Assembly: GCA_947624125.1 (NCBI GenBank)
Contig: CANQIY010000052.1
Location: forward strand, 1 to 6,888
Origin: an uncultured Bacilli bacterium
GTDB lineage: Bacteria > Bacillota_I > Bacilli_A > RF39 > UBA660
Direction of reading: 5' to 3'
Length of the DNA: 6,888 bases
Shown here piece by piece: positions 1-5,686 of this stretch. The stretch's first letter is position 1; every line of letters starts with the position of its first letter. The translations under genes and the position numbers were made by a program. Below the pieces are notes generated by a model, which saw nothing but the letters and a program-made list of their open reading frames with translations, did not search any database and was not told the origin of the DNA.

Positions 1-308
1 ACTGTTATTCCATTTCCATCATATTTTATTGTATTATTTACTTTTTCATTTTTATTATCTTTACAATAACTTTCTTCATTTAAATAATATCCACTTGGAA
101 ATAATGTTTCTCCTTTATATTCTGTATATTCTCCCTCTTTATTATCTTTTACATATATAGCAAATTGTTTATTACTATAATTTTTCTTATTCTCTTTTAC
201 TATTGGAGTATTTATCTTATACATAAATAATATTATAAATAACAATACTAAGATAAATATTAATTTCTTCTTAATATTTATCTCCTTTATTTTGTTAATA
301 ACTTGCAT
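1..308 (-). CDS. Partial N-terminus of a membrane-anchored extracellular surface protein
   Basis: The reading frame opens at ATG (306-308) and stays open to the left edge, giving 102 residues with the C-terminus missing. Residues 1-15 are basic (MQVINKIKEINIKKK). Residues 16-30 are one hydrophobic segment, so the rest should lie outside the cell as a signal-anchor protein. The ectodomain starts with a lysine/asparagine-rich linker, then a segment reading TLFPSGYYLNEESYC, followed by a KYDGNGIT stretch. From memory, this Gly-Tyr-x-Leu-Asn then Ser-Tyr-Cys pattern occurs in large uncharacterised surface proteins of gut Bacillota; I cannot confirm it here. The SD sequence AAAGGGAG (318-325) lies 9 nt upstream and supports the start. 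The gene has its own promoter, with an unusual poly-G spacer, just downstream of the terminator of the small peptide unit. Function unknown; exposure at the surface is inferred. Confidence 0.75.
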   Translation of the reverse strand, partial: MQVINKIKEINIKKKLIFILVLLFIILFMYKINTPIVKENKKNYSNKQFAIYVKDNKEGEYTEYKGETLFPSGYYLNEESYCKDNKNEKVNNTIKYDGNGIT

Positions 309-339
309 TACTTTTTTCTCCCTTTATTTTATATTTGTT

Positions 340-366
340 ATTATATAATACCCCCCCCGGAGTCAA
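340..366 (-). promoter_or_regulatory. Promoter of the partial surface-protein gene, with a G8 tract in the spacer
   Basis: On the minus strand a -35 TTGACT (361-366, five of six consensus bases) and a -10 TATAAT (340-345, perfect) are separated by 15 bp, two short of the ideal 17. The spacer contains eight consecutive G (351-358 as C on the plus strand), the only long G/C homopolymer in this AT-rich window. The predicted start of transcription is near 333, giving a leader of about 25 nt with the SD at 318-325. A slippage change in the G tract would directly change spacer length. Confidence 0.65.
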
Positions 367-376
367 GTTTTGCAAC

Positions 377-404
377 AAAAAAATGTTGATATTTCACAAC
401 ATTT
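377..404 (-). terminator. Rho-independent terminator of the small-peptide unit
   Basis: The minus strand reads AAATGTTG, an 8-nt loop, CAACATTT, then a run of seven T (377-383, the last three overlapping the stem). It ends transcription of the small-peptide mRNA just before the promoter of the next gene. The T run follows only on the minus strand, which fixes the direction. Confidence 0.75.
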
Positions 405-464
405 AATTTATAATTTATTTAGGACGCGTAGATTTACGCCGTCTTATTTAGCACGACGCTATCC

Positions 465-569
465 TTACATTACTGTTATGGATGCGTCTTTTTCTATTAA
501 TGTATACACTAGGTATAATAATATAAAAATAATGATAATCAAAATCCTTATCAAGTCTTTTGATTTCAC
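465..569 (-). CDS. 34-residue hydrophobic membrane peptide, candidate type I toxin
   Basis: A GTG start (567-569) follows a near-perfect SD, GGAGG (577-581), at 7 nt; the frame ends at TAA (465-467). The peptide has a charged N-terminus (MKSKDLIR), a stretch of about 17 residues dominated by Ile, Leu, Phe and Tyr that should span the membrane, and a short tail with Glu-Lys-Asp (LIEKDASITVM). It is a monocistronic unit with its own promoter (653-681), a structured leader of about 77 nt that hides the SD, a structured 3' UTR and a terminator (377-404). Size, hydrophobicity and mRNA layout match type I toxins (small membrane peptides held off by RNA). I do not recognise the family. A small regulatory membrane protein or a leader peptide are alternatives. 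Confidence is good that it is translated if transcribed, low for the toxin role. Confidence 0.55.
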   Translation of the reverse strand: MKSKDLIRILIIIIFILLYLVYTLIEKDASITVM

Positions 570-574
570 TTTAC

Positions 575-628
575 CACCTCCACTTCTGTTTGTTTTTACC
601 AAAACCCCCAGATTTAGAAGTAGCGGCG
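575..628 (-). promoter_or_regulatory. SD-sequestering leader hairpin of the small-peptide mRNA
   Basis: In the minus-strand RNA, 616-628 pairs with 575-587. CUACUUCU pairs with AGAAGUGG (8 pairs, one G-U), and after a G-A mismatch CGCC pairs with GGUG (one G-U), giving 12 pairs. The SD GGAGG (577-581) is almost wholly inside this stem. The 28-nt loop (588-615) contains GGGGGUUUU and a small inner GUUUU/AAAAC helix. The upper strand (624-628) is also used by the long-range helix with the 3' UTR, so the two folds compete: one hides the SD, the other frees it. A translational switch is inferred. Confidence 0.6.
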
Positions 629-652
629 CATTCCACGTGTCCTTAACTCTCT

Positions 653-681
653 ATTAAATTACAAATAATCCTTTTTGTAAA
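653..681 (-). promoter_or_regulatory. Promoter of the small-peptide unit
   Basis: On the minus strand TTTACA (676-681) and TTTAAT (653-658) each match five of six consensus bases and are exactly 17 bp apart. The predicted transcription start is near 646, giving a leader of about 77 nt. Upstream lies a dyad, GACA-TATTC-TGTC (694-706), which could be an operator. It does not match the Gram-positive LexA box GAAC-N4-GTTC well. Confidence 0.55.
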
Positions 682-691
682 GAGGTTTATT

Positions 692-720
692 TTGACATAT
701 TCTGTCGAATTTATTTTAAT
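692..720 (+). promoter_or_regulatory. Possible plus-strand promoter antisense to the clpC 3' end
   Basis: TTGACA (692-697, perfect) and TTTAAT (715-720) are 17 bp apart on the plus strand, pointing towards the 3' end of clpC with a predicted start near 727. The only thing immediately downstream is the clpC terminator read backwards, an imperfect hairpin followed by ATTTTTTATT. The product would be a very short RNA or an antisense transcript into clpC. AT-rich DNA yields such matches by chance; the perfect -35 and exact spacing are the reason to list it. Confidence 0.35.
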
Positions 721-728
721 CAAAAATT

Positions 729-757
729 AAAAAAATAATGAGTTATATTCCCCATTA
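729..757 (-). terminator. Rho-independent terminator of clpC
   Basis: The minus strand reads TAATGGG, loop GAATATAA, CTCATTA, then seven T (729-735). The first arm begins with the clpC stop codon itself (755-757). The pairing uses one G-U that becomes an A-C mismatch on the other strand, so it works best for clpC. Confidence 0.75.
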
Positions 758-2869
758 ATTTTTTATTAAAGATGCATTTTTAATCATTTTAGCAATATTT
801 TTATAATTATATTTTTCATAATTACTATTCTTTAAGATATAAGAAATATTTTTTATTTTATTCTTTTTTAAATACTCAATTAATACTTCTTCACTTAAAT
901 CATCAAAATGAATTGTTTTATCTACTAAATCATTTAATTCATTTTCTTCTTCACTAACACTTTTATTATTAAAACCTACTTTATTACTTTTTATAATATC
1001 ATCAGTAATAAAGATAAATGTATTAGTAAAATATATTTTTTCACCCCTGTTATCTACTATATAACCTTCTTTTAATATTTCTTTTATTAAATCTTTGACA
1101 TTAACATGAGCTTCATTATAATTATCAAATAAAATAATACTAAAATTATTATTTTTTAAACTACTAAAAAGATGTTCATCATTATAACCTACATATCCCT
1201 GTGATACACCAAGTAATTTATTAATATCAAAACTCGATTTATATTCTTTTAAATCAAACCGCAAGAAATTAGCATTAGGAATATTTTCAGCAATTAATTT
1301 AACTAATGTACTTTTTCCTAAACACTCTCCACCTTCTAAATAAACTTTTAAAAAACCGTTTCGATTAAGTAAATTATCTTTAATTAAAGTTTTTATTTCT
1401 TGTAAATAATTATTAACATTATATAATTTATTATTTATAATATTATCTAATTTAGTTAAAAAAGTTAATTTTTCTTTAGTAAATAACATATTTGTTTTAT
1501 TTTCTAAAACTTCAATAATGTCTTTTTCAGTAACTATTTCTTGTTTTTTAGCATGATAATTTTTAATTTTTTTATTTAATTTTAATTCTTCACTATAAAG
1601 TAAAAGAGCTTCATCATAATTATTATCTTTAATTGCTGTAGTCTTTTTCTTTTTTATTTCTTCTAATTTTTGATATAGTTCTCTTTTTTGCCAAAGATTA
1701 TGGTTTTGATTTTTTACTTTCGAACAAACAGAATCTAAAAAATCAATGGCTTTATCAGGATTTTTTTTATTCTTAATAAATTTATCAGTATAATAAATTA
1801 TTTTATCTATCATATCATTTGGAATAGTAACATTATGATGTTTTTCATATTCCCCTTTTACTTTTAATAAAATATCTTTTGTTTCATTTTTATTTGGTTC
1901 TAAAACATTGATAACTTCAAAACGACGCATTAAAGCTTTATCATTACCAAAAAATTTATGATATTCATAAGTAGTAGTGGCACCGATACATTTAATTTTT
2001 CCTCTTGCTAAAGCAGGTTTAAAAATATCACCGGCAGTAATGGCTCCCTCAGCACCTCCGGCACTAACCATGGAATGAATTTCATCAATAAATAAAATGA
2101 TATTGTCACTACTTTCTAATTCCTTAATGATTTTCGTTAATTTTTCTTCAAATTCACCCCTGTATTTAGTACCACTTACTAAAGAAGCCATTTCGAGGGC
2201 AACAATTTTAGTATCAAATAAACTTTCCGGAACTTCCTTTTTCATAATTCTTCTTGTTAATTCTTCCACAATAGCGGTTTTACCAACACCCGCATCACCA
2301 ATTAATATAGGATTATTTTTTTTCTTTCGTAAAATGGTTTCGATAATGGCATTGATTTCTTTATCCCGACCAACAACTGTTTCTTCTAAATCGATATTAT
2401 CATTAAGTAAAACACCGGTTTCATAAATTTCTAATTTTTTATTTGTTAGTTTATTTTTATTTAAATTTTCATATATTTGGTCAATATCAATACCCATACC
2501 AATAAGAAGACGAATAGCAATACCTTCTCCTTCTTCTAAAATTGCAGCGACTAAATGTTTAGTAGTAACTATTCCATTATTATTTTCTTTAGCATCTTCT
2601 AAAGCATTATTAATTACTCTTTTTAAAAGAGGAGTATAAAGATTTAACTCTTGTTCTTTCGTAGCATTACCGACAATTATATTTAATTCTTTTTTAAAAT
2701 TTTCATACGTTAAATGATAATTTTGTAAATAAGAGCGCATTTCTTCATCTAGGGCCATAATAGCTAAGAGTAAATGCTCTGTGCCAACATATGGATGATG
2801 AAGCTCTAATCTTTCTTCCTCTGCTCTTTTAAAAATACTTGTAATATGTACACCAAAATTATTAAACAT
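755..2869 (-). CDS. clpC: ClpC-like AAA+ unfoldase with a degenerate second ATPase domain
   Basis: 704 residues, about 100 fewer than typical ClpC (about 810). ClpC works as a hexamer that unfolds proteins and feeds them to ClpP. Two Clp_N repeats occupy roughly 1-135. NBD1 is intact: Walker A GDAGVGKT (191-198), pore loop KYRG (235-238), Walker B ILFIDE (D262/E263), arginine finger region MRRF (R315/R316). A short ClpC-type middle segment lies at about 395-440. NBD2 keeps Walker A GGECLGKS (513-520), pore loop GYVGY (558-562) and VGF (631-633, where ClpC binds ClpP). However, Walker B has D582-N583 instead of Asp-Glu, sensor 1 reads TDD (D624 for Asn), the FRPEF-NR region is shortened with the arginine finger lost, and GAR of sensor 2 reads NYK (688-690). 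The C-terminus is truncated. The start ATG has SD GGGAG (2876-2880). No CtsR-type direct repeat is visible upstream. A TATAAT (2886-2891) lies too near the SD to be a convincing promoter. It is transcribed divergently from the adhesin gene. Confidence 0.88.
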   Translation of the reverse strand: MFNNFGVHITSIFKRAEEERLELHHPYVGTEHLLLAIMALDEEMRSYLQNYHLTYENFKKELNIIVGNATKEQELNLYTPLLKRVINNALEDAKENNNGIVTTKHLVAAILEEGEGIAIRLLIGMGIDIDQIYENLNKNKLTNKKLEIYETGVLLNDNIDLEETVVGRDKEINAIIETILRKKKNNPILIGDAGVGKTAIVEELTRRIMKKEVPESLFDTKIVALEMASLVSGTKYRGEFEEKLTKIIKELESSDNIILFIDEIHSMVSAGGAEGAITAGDIFKPALARGKIKCIGATTTYEYHKFFGNDKALMRRFEVINVLEPNKNETKDILLKVKGEYEKHHNVTIPNDMIDKIIYYTDKFIKNKKNPDKAIDFLDSVCSKVKNQNHNLWQKRELYQKLEEIKKKKTTAIKDNNYDEALLLYSEELKLNKKIKNYHAKKQEIVTEKDIIEVLENKTNMLFTKEKLTFLTKLDNIINNKLYNVNNYLQEIKTLIKDNLLNRNGFLKVYLEGGECLGKSTLVKLIAENIPNANFLRFDLKEYKSSFDINKLLGVSQGYVGYNDEHLFSSLKNNNFSIILFDNYNEAHVNVKDLIKEILKEGYIVDNRGEKIYFTNTFIFITDDIIKSNKVGFNNKSVSEEENELNDLVDKTIHFDDLSEEVLIEYLKKNKIKNISYILKNSNYEKYNYKNIAKMIKNASLIKN

Positions 2870-2970
2870 ATTTTTCTCCCTTACAATTATATGTTTATCT
2901 TGTTATTTTTATTAAAAATTTATACAGAAAAAAAGGAAAAAGAAAAATTTTCGCTAATATATATAAGTGA

Positions 2971-2986
2971 AAGGAGGAAAAAATTG
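2971..2986 (+). promoter_or_regulatory. RBS that fixes a TTG start for the adhesin
   Basis: AAGGAGG (2971-2977) is followed after 6 nt by TTG (2984-2986), and the codons after it encode a classic signal peptide. The frame is open back to an ATG at 2846, but that start has no SD, lies inside the divergent clpC gene and would add 46 residues before the signal peptide. I see no strong promoter in 2870-2970; TTGTTA with TATACA is the best match but has only 15 bp spacing. Confidence 0.8.
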
Positions 2987-5074
2987 AAAAAAACATGGAA
3001 ATGGAGCGGATTTTTATTAAGCTTAATGTTTTTAGGAATTAATGTCGCTCATGCTAGTATTTTACAAAAGGAAGAAATTCCTAATTATTATTATACAAGA
3101 AGAGGGGGTGATGAAGGATATTTTTCAGCTATATATAATACATATGAAATAGATAATTTAACTACTTATTGTATTGAACCAGGGACACATATTACCACCA
3201 ATAGCTATATTGAAGAAATTGGCTTAGAAAATTCCCCTTATTCTAAAGAAATAAATGAAAAAATGGAATTAATTGGTTATTATGGTTATGATTATCCTAC
3301 ACATCATACTTTAAGATATAGACTAGCTACCCAAGCTTTAATATGGGAAACAGCTGGAAATAGTATTGTCGAATTTTGGACGGAAATATCAGGAGGTGGT
3401 AGTTATATCAACTTAGATAAAGAGAAAAAAGAAATTATGGATTTAGTTAATAACCATTATATAGAACCATCATTTAAAGATAAAAAAATAACAATTCATT
3501 TAGGGGATGCTTATACCTTAAGTGATAAGAATAAAGTTTTAAGTAATTATGAAGTTATTGCCTCAGATGGAATTGACTATAATATAAATGGTAATAATAT
3601 TAATATGATGCCAACTAAAAGTGGTAATTTAACTCTTACTTTGCAAAAGAAAAGTTATACTACTAATAAGACGACTATTTTTAAAGGAATTGATGATTTA
3701 TCACAAAAAATGGGTTATTTTAGTATGAGTGATAAAATGGCTTTTAATCTTTATGTAAATGTTGTCAGTGGTCATGTTAAAGTAACAAAAAAAGACCAAG
3801 ATACTTTATCTTTAAAGCCAGAGGGTGATGCCATTTTAGAGGGAGCTATTTATGGTATTTATGATGAATTTAATCGTTTAGTAGAAAAAATAACGATTGG
3901 TAAAGATAGTACCGCAATAAGTAATGATTTAAAATTAGGTAATTATTACTTACAAGAAATAAAAGCTCCGAATGGTTATAATTTAAACCCTGAAAAATAT
4001 TATTTTACTATCTCAATTGATGACTCTGAAAAAGAAGTTGTCGTTTATGATGATGTCATTAAAAGAGATGTTGAAATATATAAAGTGTTTTTAAAAGATA
4101 AAACGGATATTTTAAAAAGTGAAGCAAATGTAACTTTTGAATTTTATTTAAAAAGTAATAATTCTTTAATTACAAGTGCCACGACAAATGATGATGGGTA
4201 TTTAAAAGTTACTCTTCCCTATGGAACTTATATTGTTAAACAAAAAAATAGTGCACATGGTTATGAAAAAATACCGGATTTTGAAATAACAGTTTCGGAA
4301 AATTCACCGGATATTATAAAAAAAGTAATTGCCGATAAAAAGATGCTTGGAAAAATTACTATTTATAAATATGGAGAAGAATTGGTGAGTGAAGATAATG
4401 CTTTTTATTTCCAAGAAATAAAATTAAATGATGTTTCTTTTCAATTATATGCAAATGAAGATATTTATGATGCTGATGAATTAATTTATCAAAAAGATGC
4501 TTTAATTGGGACATTTACTACTAAAGATGGCTATTTTATAATTGATAATTTAAATCTTGGAACATATTATATAATTGAAACAAAAACAACAGGTAATCAC
4601 CTTTTAGATAATACTAAATATTATTTTACCATTAATGAAGATAATGTTTATGATGATTTAAGTCTTACCCTCAAAAATTATTTACCAAAAGGGCATCTTA
4701 ATATCACAAAAATAGATAGTTTAACTGGAGAATTGTTGCCTAATACCAAAATTCAAATTTATACCGAAGATGATATCCTTATTTTTGAAGGTATAACTAA
4801 TGAATTTGGCAATATAACTATTGCTAATTTACTAGAAGGTAATTATTATTTAGTTGAAGCGGAAGCTCCCGAAGGTTACATTATAAACCAAGAAAAAATT
4901 TTCTTTGCCATTAAAAATAATGAAGAAACTAATTTAACTTTAGAAAATGAAAAGGAAGTATTTGAAATTCCAAAAACTAGTGAAAACACTATTACCTATA
5001 TGAATTTAACAGGCATTATCAGTTTATTACTAGAGGGCATCATTGTTTATGATAAAAAAATATCTTTTAAATAG
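2984..5074 (+). CDS. Thioester-domain (TQXA) adhesin with four CnaB/SpaA-like domains and an IPKTS sorting signal
   Basis: From the TTG start the protein has 696 residues. Residues 1-24 are a signal peptide (MKKTWKWSGF, hydrophobic core, VAHA cleavage). About 35-160 is a thioester domain: C63 in YCIEPG and Q117 in ATQALIW are the expected Cys-Gln pair, which in this family forms a reactive bond able to couple covalently to host molecules. After a beta-rich linker come four CnaB-like domains, roughly 263-358, 361-453, 456-567 and 570-658. Domains 3 and 4 show the Lys/Glu/Asn isopeptide set (K462/E532/N565; K576/E625/N655). Domain 1 has K269 and E325 but Asp where Asn is usual. Domain 2 has K367 but Q420 in place of Glu, so probably no bond. 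The C-terminus has IPKTS (662-666), a hydrophobic segment and a lysine-containing tail, the form of a wall-sorting signal. No pilin motif was seen, so a monomeric anchored adhesin is likelier than a pilin backbone. The sortase gene overlaps its end. Ligand unknown. Confidence 0.88.
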   Translation: MKKTWKWSGFLLSLMFLGINVAHASILQKEEIPNYYYTRRGGDEGYFSAIYNTYEIDNLTTYCIEPGTHITTNSYIEEIGLENSPYSKEINEKMELIGYYGYDYPTHHTLRYRLATQALIWETAGNSIVEFWTEISGGGSYINLDKEKKEIMDLVNNHYIEPSFKDKKITIHLGDAYTLSDKNKVLSNYEVIASDGIDYNINGNNINMMPTKSGNLTLTLQKKSYTTNKTTIFKGIDDLSQKMGYFSMSDKMAFNLYVNVVSGHVKVTKKDQDTLSLKPEGDAILEGAIYGIYDEFNRLVEKITIGKDSTAISNDLKLGNYYLQEIKAPNGYNLNPEKYYFTISIDDSEKEVVVYDDVIKRDVEIYKVFLKDKTDILKSEANVTFEFYLKSNNSLITSATTNDDGYLKVTLPYGTYIVKQKNSAHGYEKIPDFEITVSENSPDIIKKVIADKKMLGKITIYKYGEELVSEDNAFYFQEIKLNDVSFQLYANEDIYDADELIYQKDALIGTFTTKDGYFIIDNLNLGTYYIIETKTTGNHLLDNTKYYFTINEDNVYDDLSLTLKNYLPKGHLNITKIDSLTGELLPNTKIQIYTEDDILIFEGITNEFGNITIANLLEGNYYLVEAEAPEGYIINQEKIFFAIKNNEETNLTLENEKEVFEIPKTSENTITYMNLTGIISLLLEGIIVYDKKISFK

Positions 5075-5621
5075 TTTAATTGTTATTACATTTTTGATAT
5101 TTATTTTTGTCTTACTTTTCTATTTATACTACTATTTTAACTTAAAATATGAAGAACACTTAGTTAAAAATTATTTTGATACTAAAATAAATAAAGTGGT
5201 TATTAATAATGAAGAAGAACCTAGTTATGAAGGCATTTTAGAAATTCCAAAAATTAATGTTCAAAAAGGATTTTATAATATTAATGACAATAAAAATAAT
5301 GTCAACAAAAATATTCAAATTTTAAAGAATTCAACCATGCCTAATACCGATAATAGTCTTCTTGTTATTGCTGGCCATTCAGGTTCTGGAATTCATTCAT
5401 ATTTTACCAATTTAGATAAATTAGCAATTAATGATGAAATAATTATTTATTATCAAAATTATAAATATATTTATGAAGTTATAAAGTATGAAAACATCAT
5501 AAAAAATGGTATTTTAGAAATACCCAAAAGTGAAGAAAAAAGACTTATATTAACAACATGTAATGAACAAGATAAAAATTTACAACTAGTAATAACAGCC
5601 AAACTTAAAAATACAATATAA
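5049..5621 (+). CDS. Sortase family transpeptidase, probably dedicated to the adjacent adhesin
   Basis: 190 residues from ATG 5049. A TTG at 5043 would add two residues and sits closer (5 nt) to a possible SD, GAGGG at 5033-5037, so either start is possible. It overlaps the end of the adhesin gene by 26-32 nt in another frame, implying translational coupling. One N-terminal membrane segment (about 8-30) is followed by an extracellular sortase fold: EGILEIPKI (61-69), the catalytic His in IAGHSG (H110), and the catalytic Cys in LTTC (C171). The residue aligned with the catalytic Arg, just before the last beta strand, is Gln179 (NLQLVI). There is no C-terminal membrane segment. Size and layout fit a class B or D type enzyme, but I cannot assign the class. 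Its likely job is cleaving IPKTS of the adhesin between Thr and Ser and attaching it to the wall. Confidence 0.88.
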   Translation: MIKKYLLNSLIVITFLIFIFVLLFYLYYYFNLKYEEHLVKNYFDTKINKVVINNEEEPSYEGILEIPKINVQKGFYNINDNKNNVNKNIQILKNSTMPNTDNSLLVIAGHSGSGIHSYFTNLDKLAINDEIIIYYQNYKYIYEVIKYENIIKNGILEIPKSEEKRLILTTCNEQDKNLQLVITAKLKNTI

Positions 5622-5683
5622 AAAAGTTAAGACTTTAGATATGAACCATAAATGACTTTGCGGTTCATATCTTTTTGCTTAAC
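5620..5683. terminator. Bidirectional terminator between convergent genes
   Basis: An 11-bp perfect stem, AGATATGAACC (5637-5647) with GGTTCATATCT (5662-5672), is followed by T's on the plus strand and serves the sortase. An outer stem, GTTAAG (5626-5631) with CTTAAC (5678-5683), is flanked by six A (5620-5625). Read on the minus strand this gives a T run that serves the small gene arriving from the right. Confidence 0.85.
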
Positions 5684-5686
5684 ATT

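Larger units (their letters stand above)
421..643 (-). other. Long-range 5'-leader/3'-UTR pairing around the small ORF
   Basis: The leader segment 624-643 and the 3' UTR segment 421-441 of the small-peptide mRNA are complementary. In the minus-strand RNA, AGGACACGUGGA pairs with UCUACGCGUCCU (one A-C mismatch, one G-U), and UGCGCCG pairs with CGGCGUA (one G-U). That makes about 18 pairs over 20 nt, closing a loop that contains the whole 34-codon ORF. Both arms are much more GC-rich than their surroundings. The 3' arm can also form a local hairpin (GCGTA/TACGC within 426-439), so alternative folds are likely. 5'-3' fold-back of this type is known in type I toxin mRNAs such as hok. Its role here is inferred. 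Confidence 0.6.

Noticed and set aside
421..643. Terminal inverted repeats of a small transposon-like element (MITE)
   Set aside because: No target-site duplication flanks the arms and no second copy is in the window; G-U compatible differences and the enclosed gene signals favour RNA structure. A genome search for further copies would decide.
370..657. 95-codon plus-strand open frame across the small-peptide unit
   Set aside because: It has a TTG start without an SD, unlikely composition, and runs antisense through the structured leader and 3' UTR of a well-signalled minus-strand gene.
694..706. SOS (LexA) operator upstream of the small-peptide unit
   Set aside because: The dyad GACA-N5-TGTC differs from the Gram-positive GAAC-N4-GTTC box in both sequence and spacing.
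2097..2426. 109-codon plus-strand open frame
   Set aside because: It lies wholly inside the conserved NBD1 coding region of clpC on the other strand, a shadow frame without an SD.
2886..2891. TATAAT as the clpC promoter
   Set aside because: A start about 7 nt downstream would fall within the SD, and no acceptable -35 lies 16-18 bp upstream. The true promoter is not clear.
2846..2983. 46-residue N-terminal extension of the adhesin from an upstream ATG
   Set aside because: The ATG lies within clpC, has no SD, and would bury the signal peptide. The TTG at 2984 has a strong SD and a proper signal peptide.
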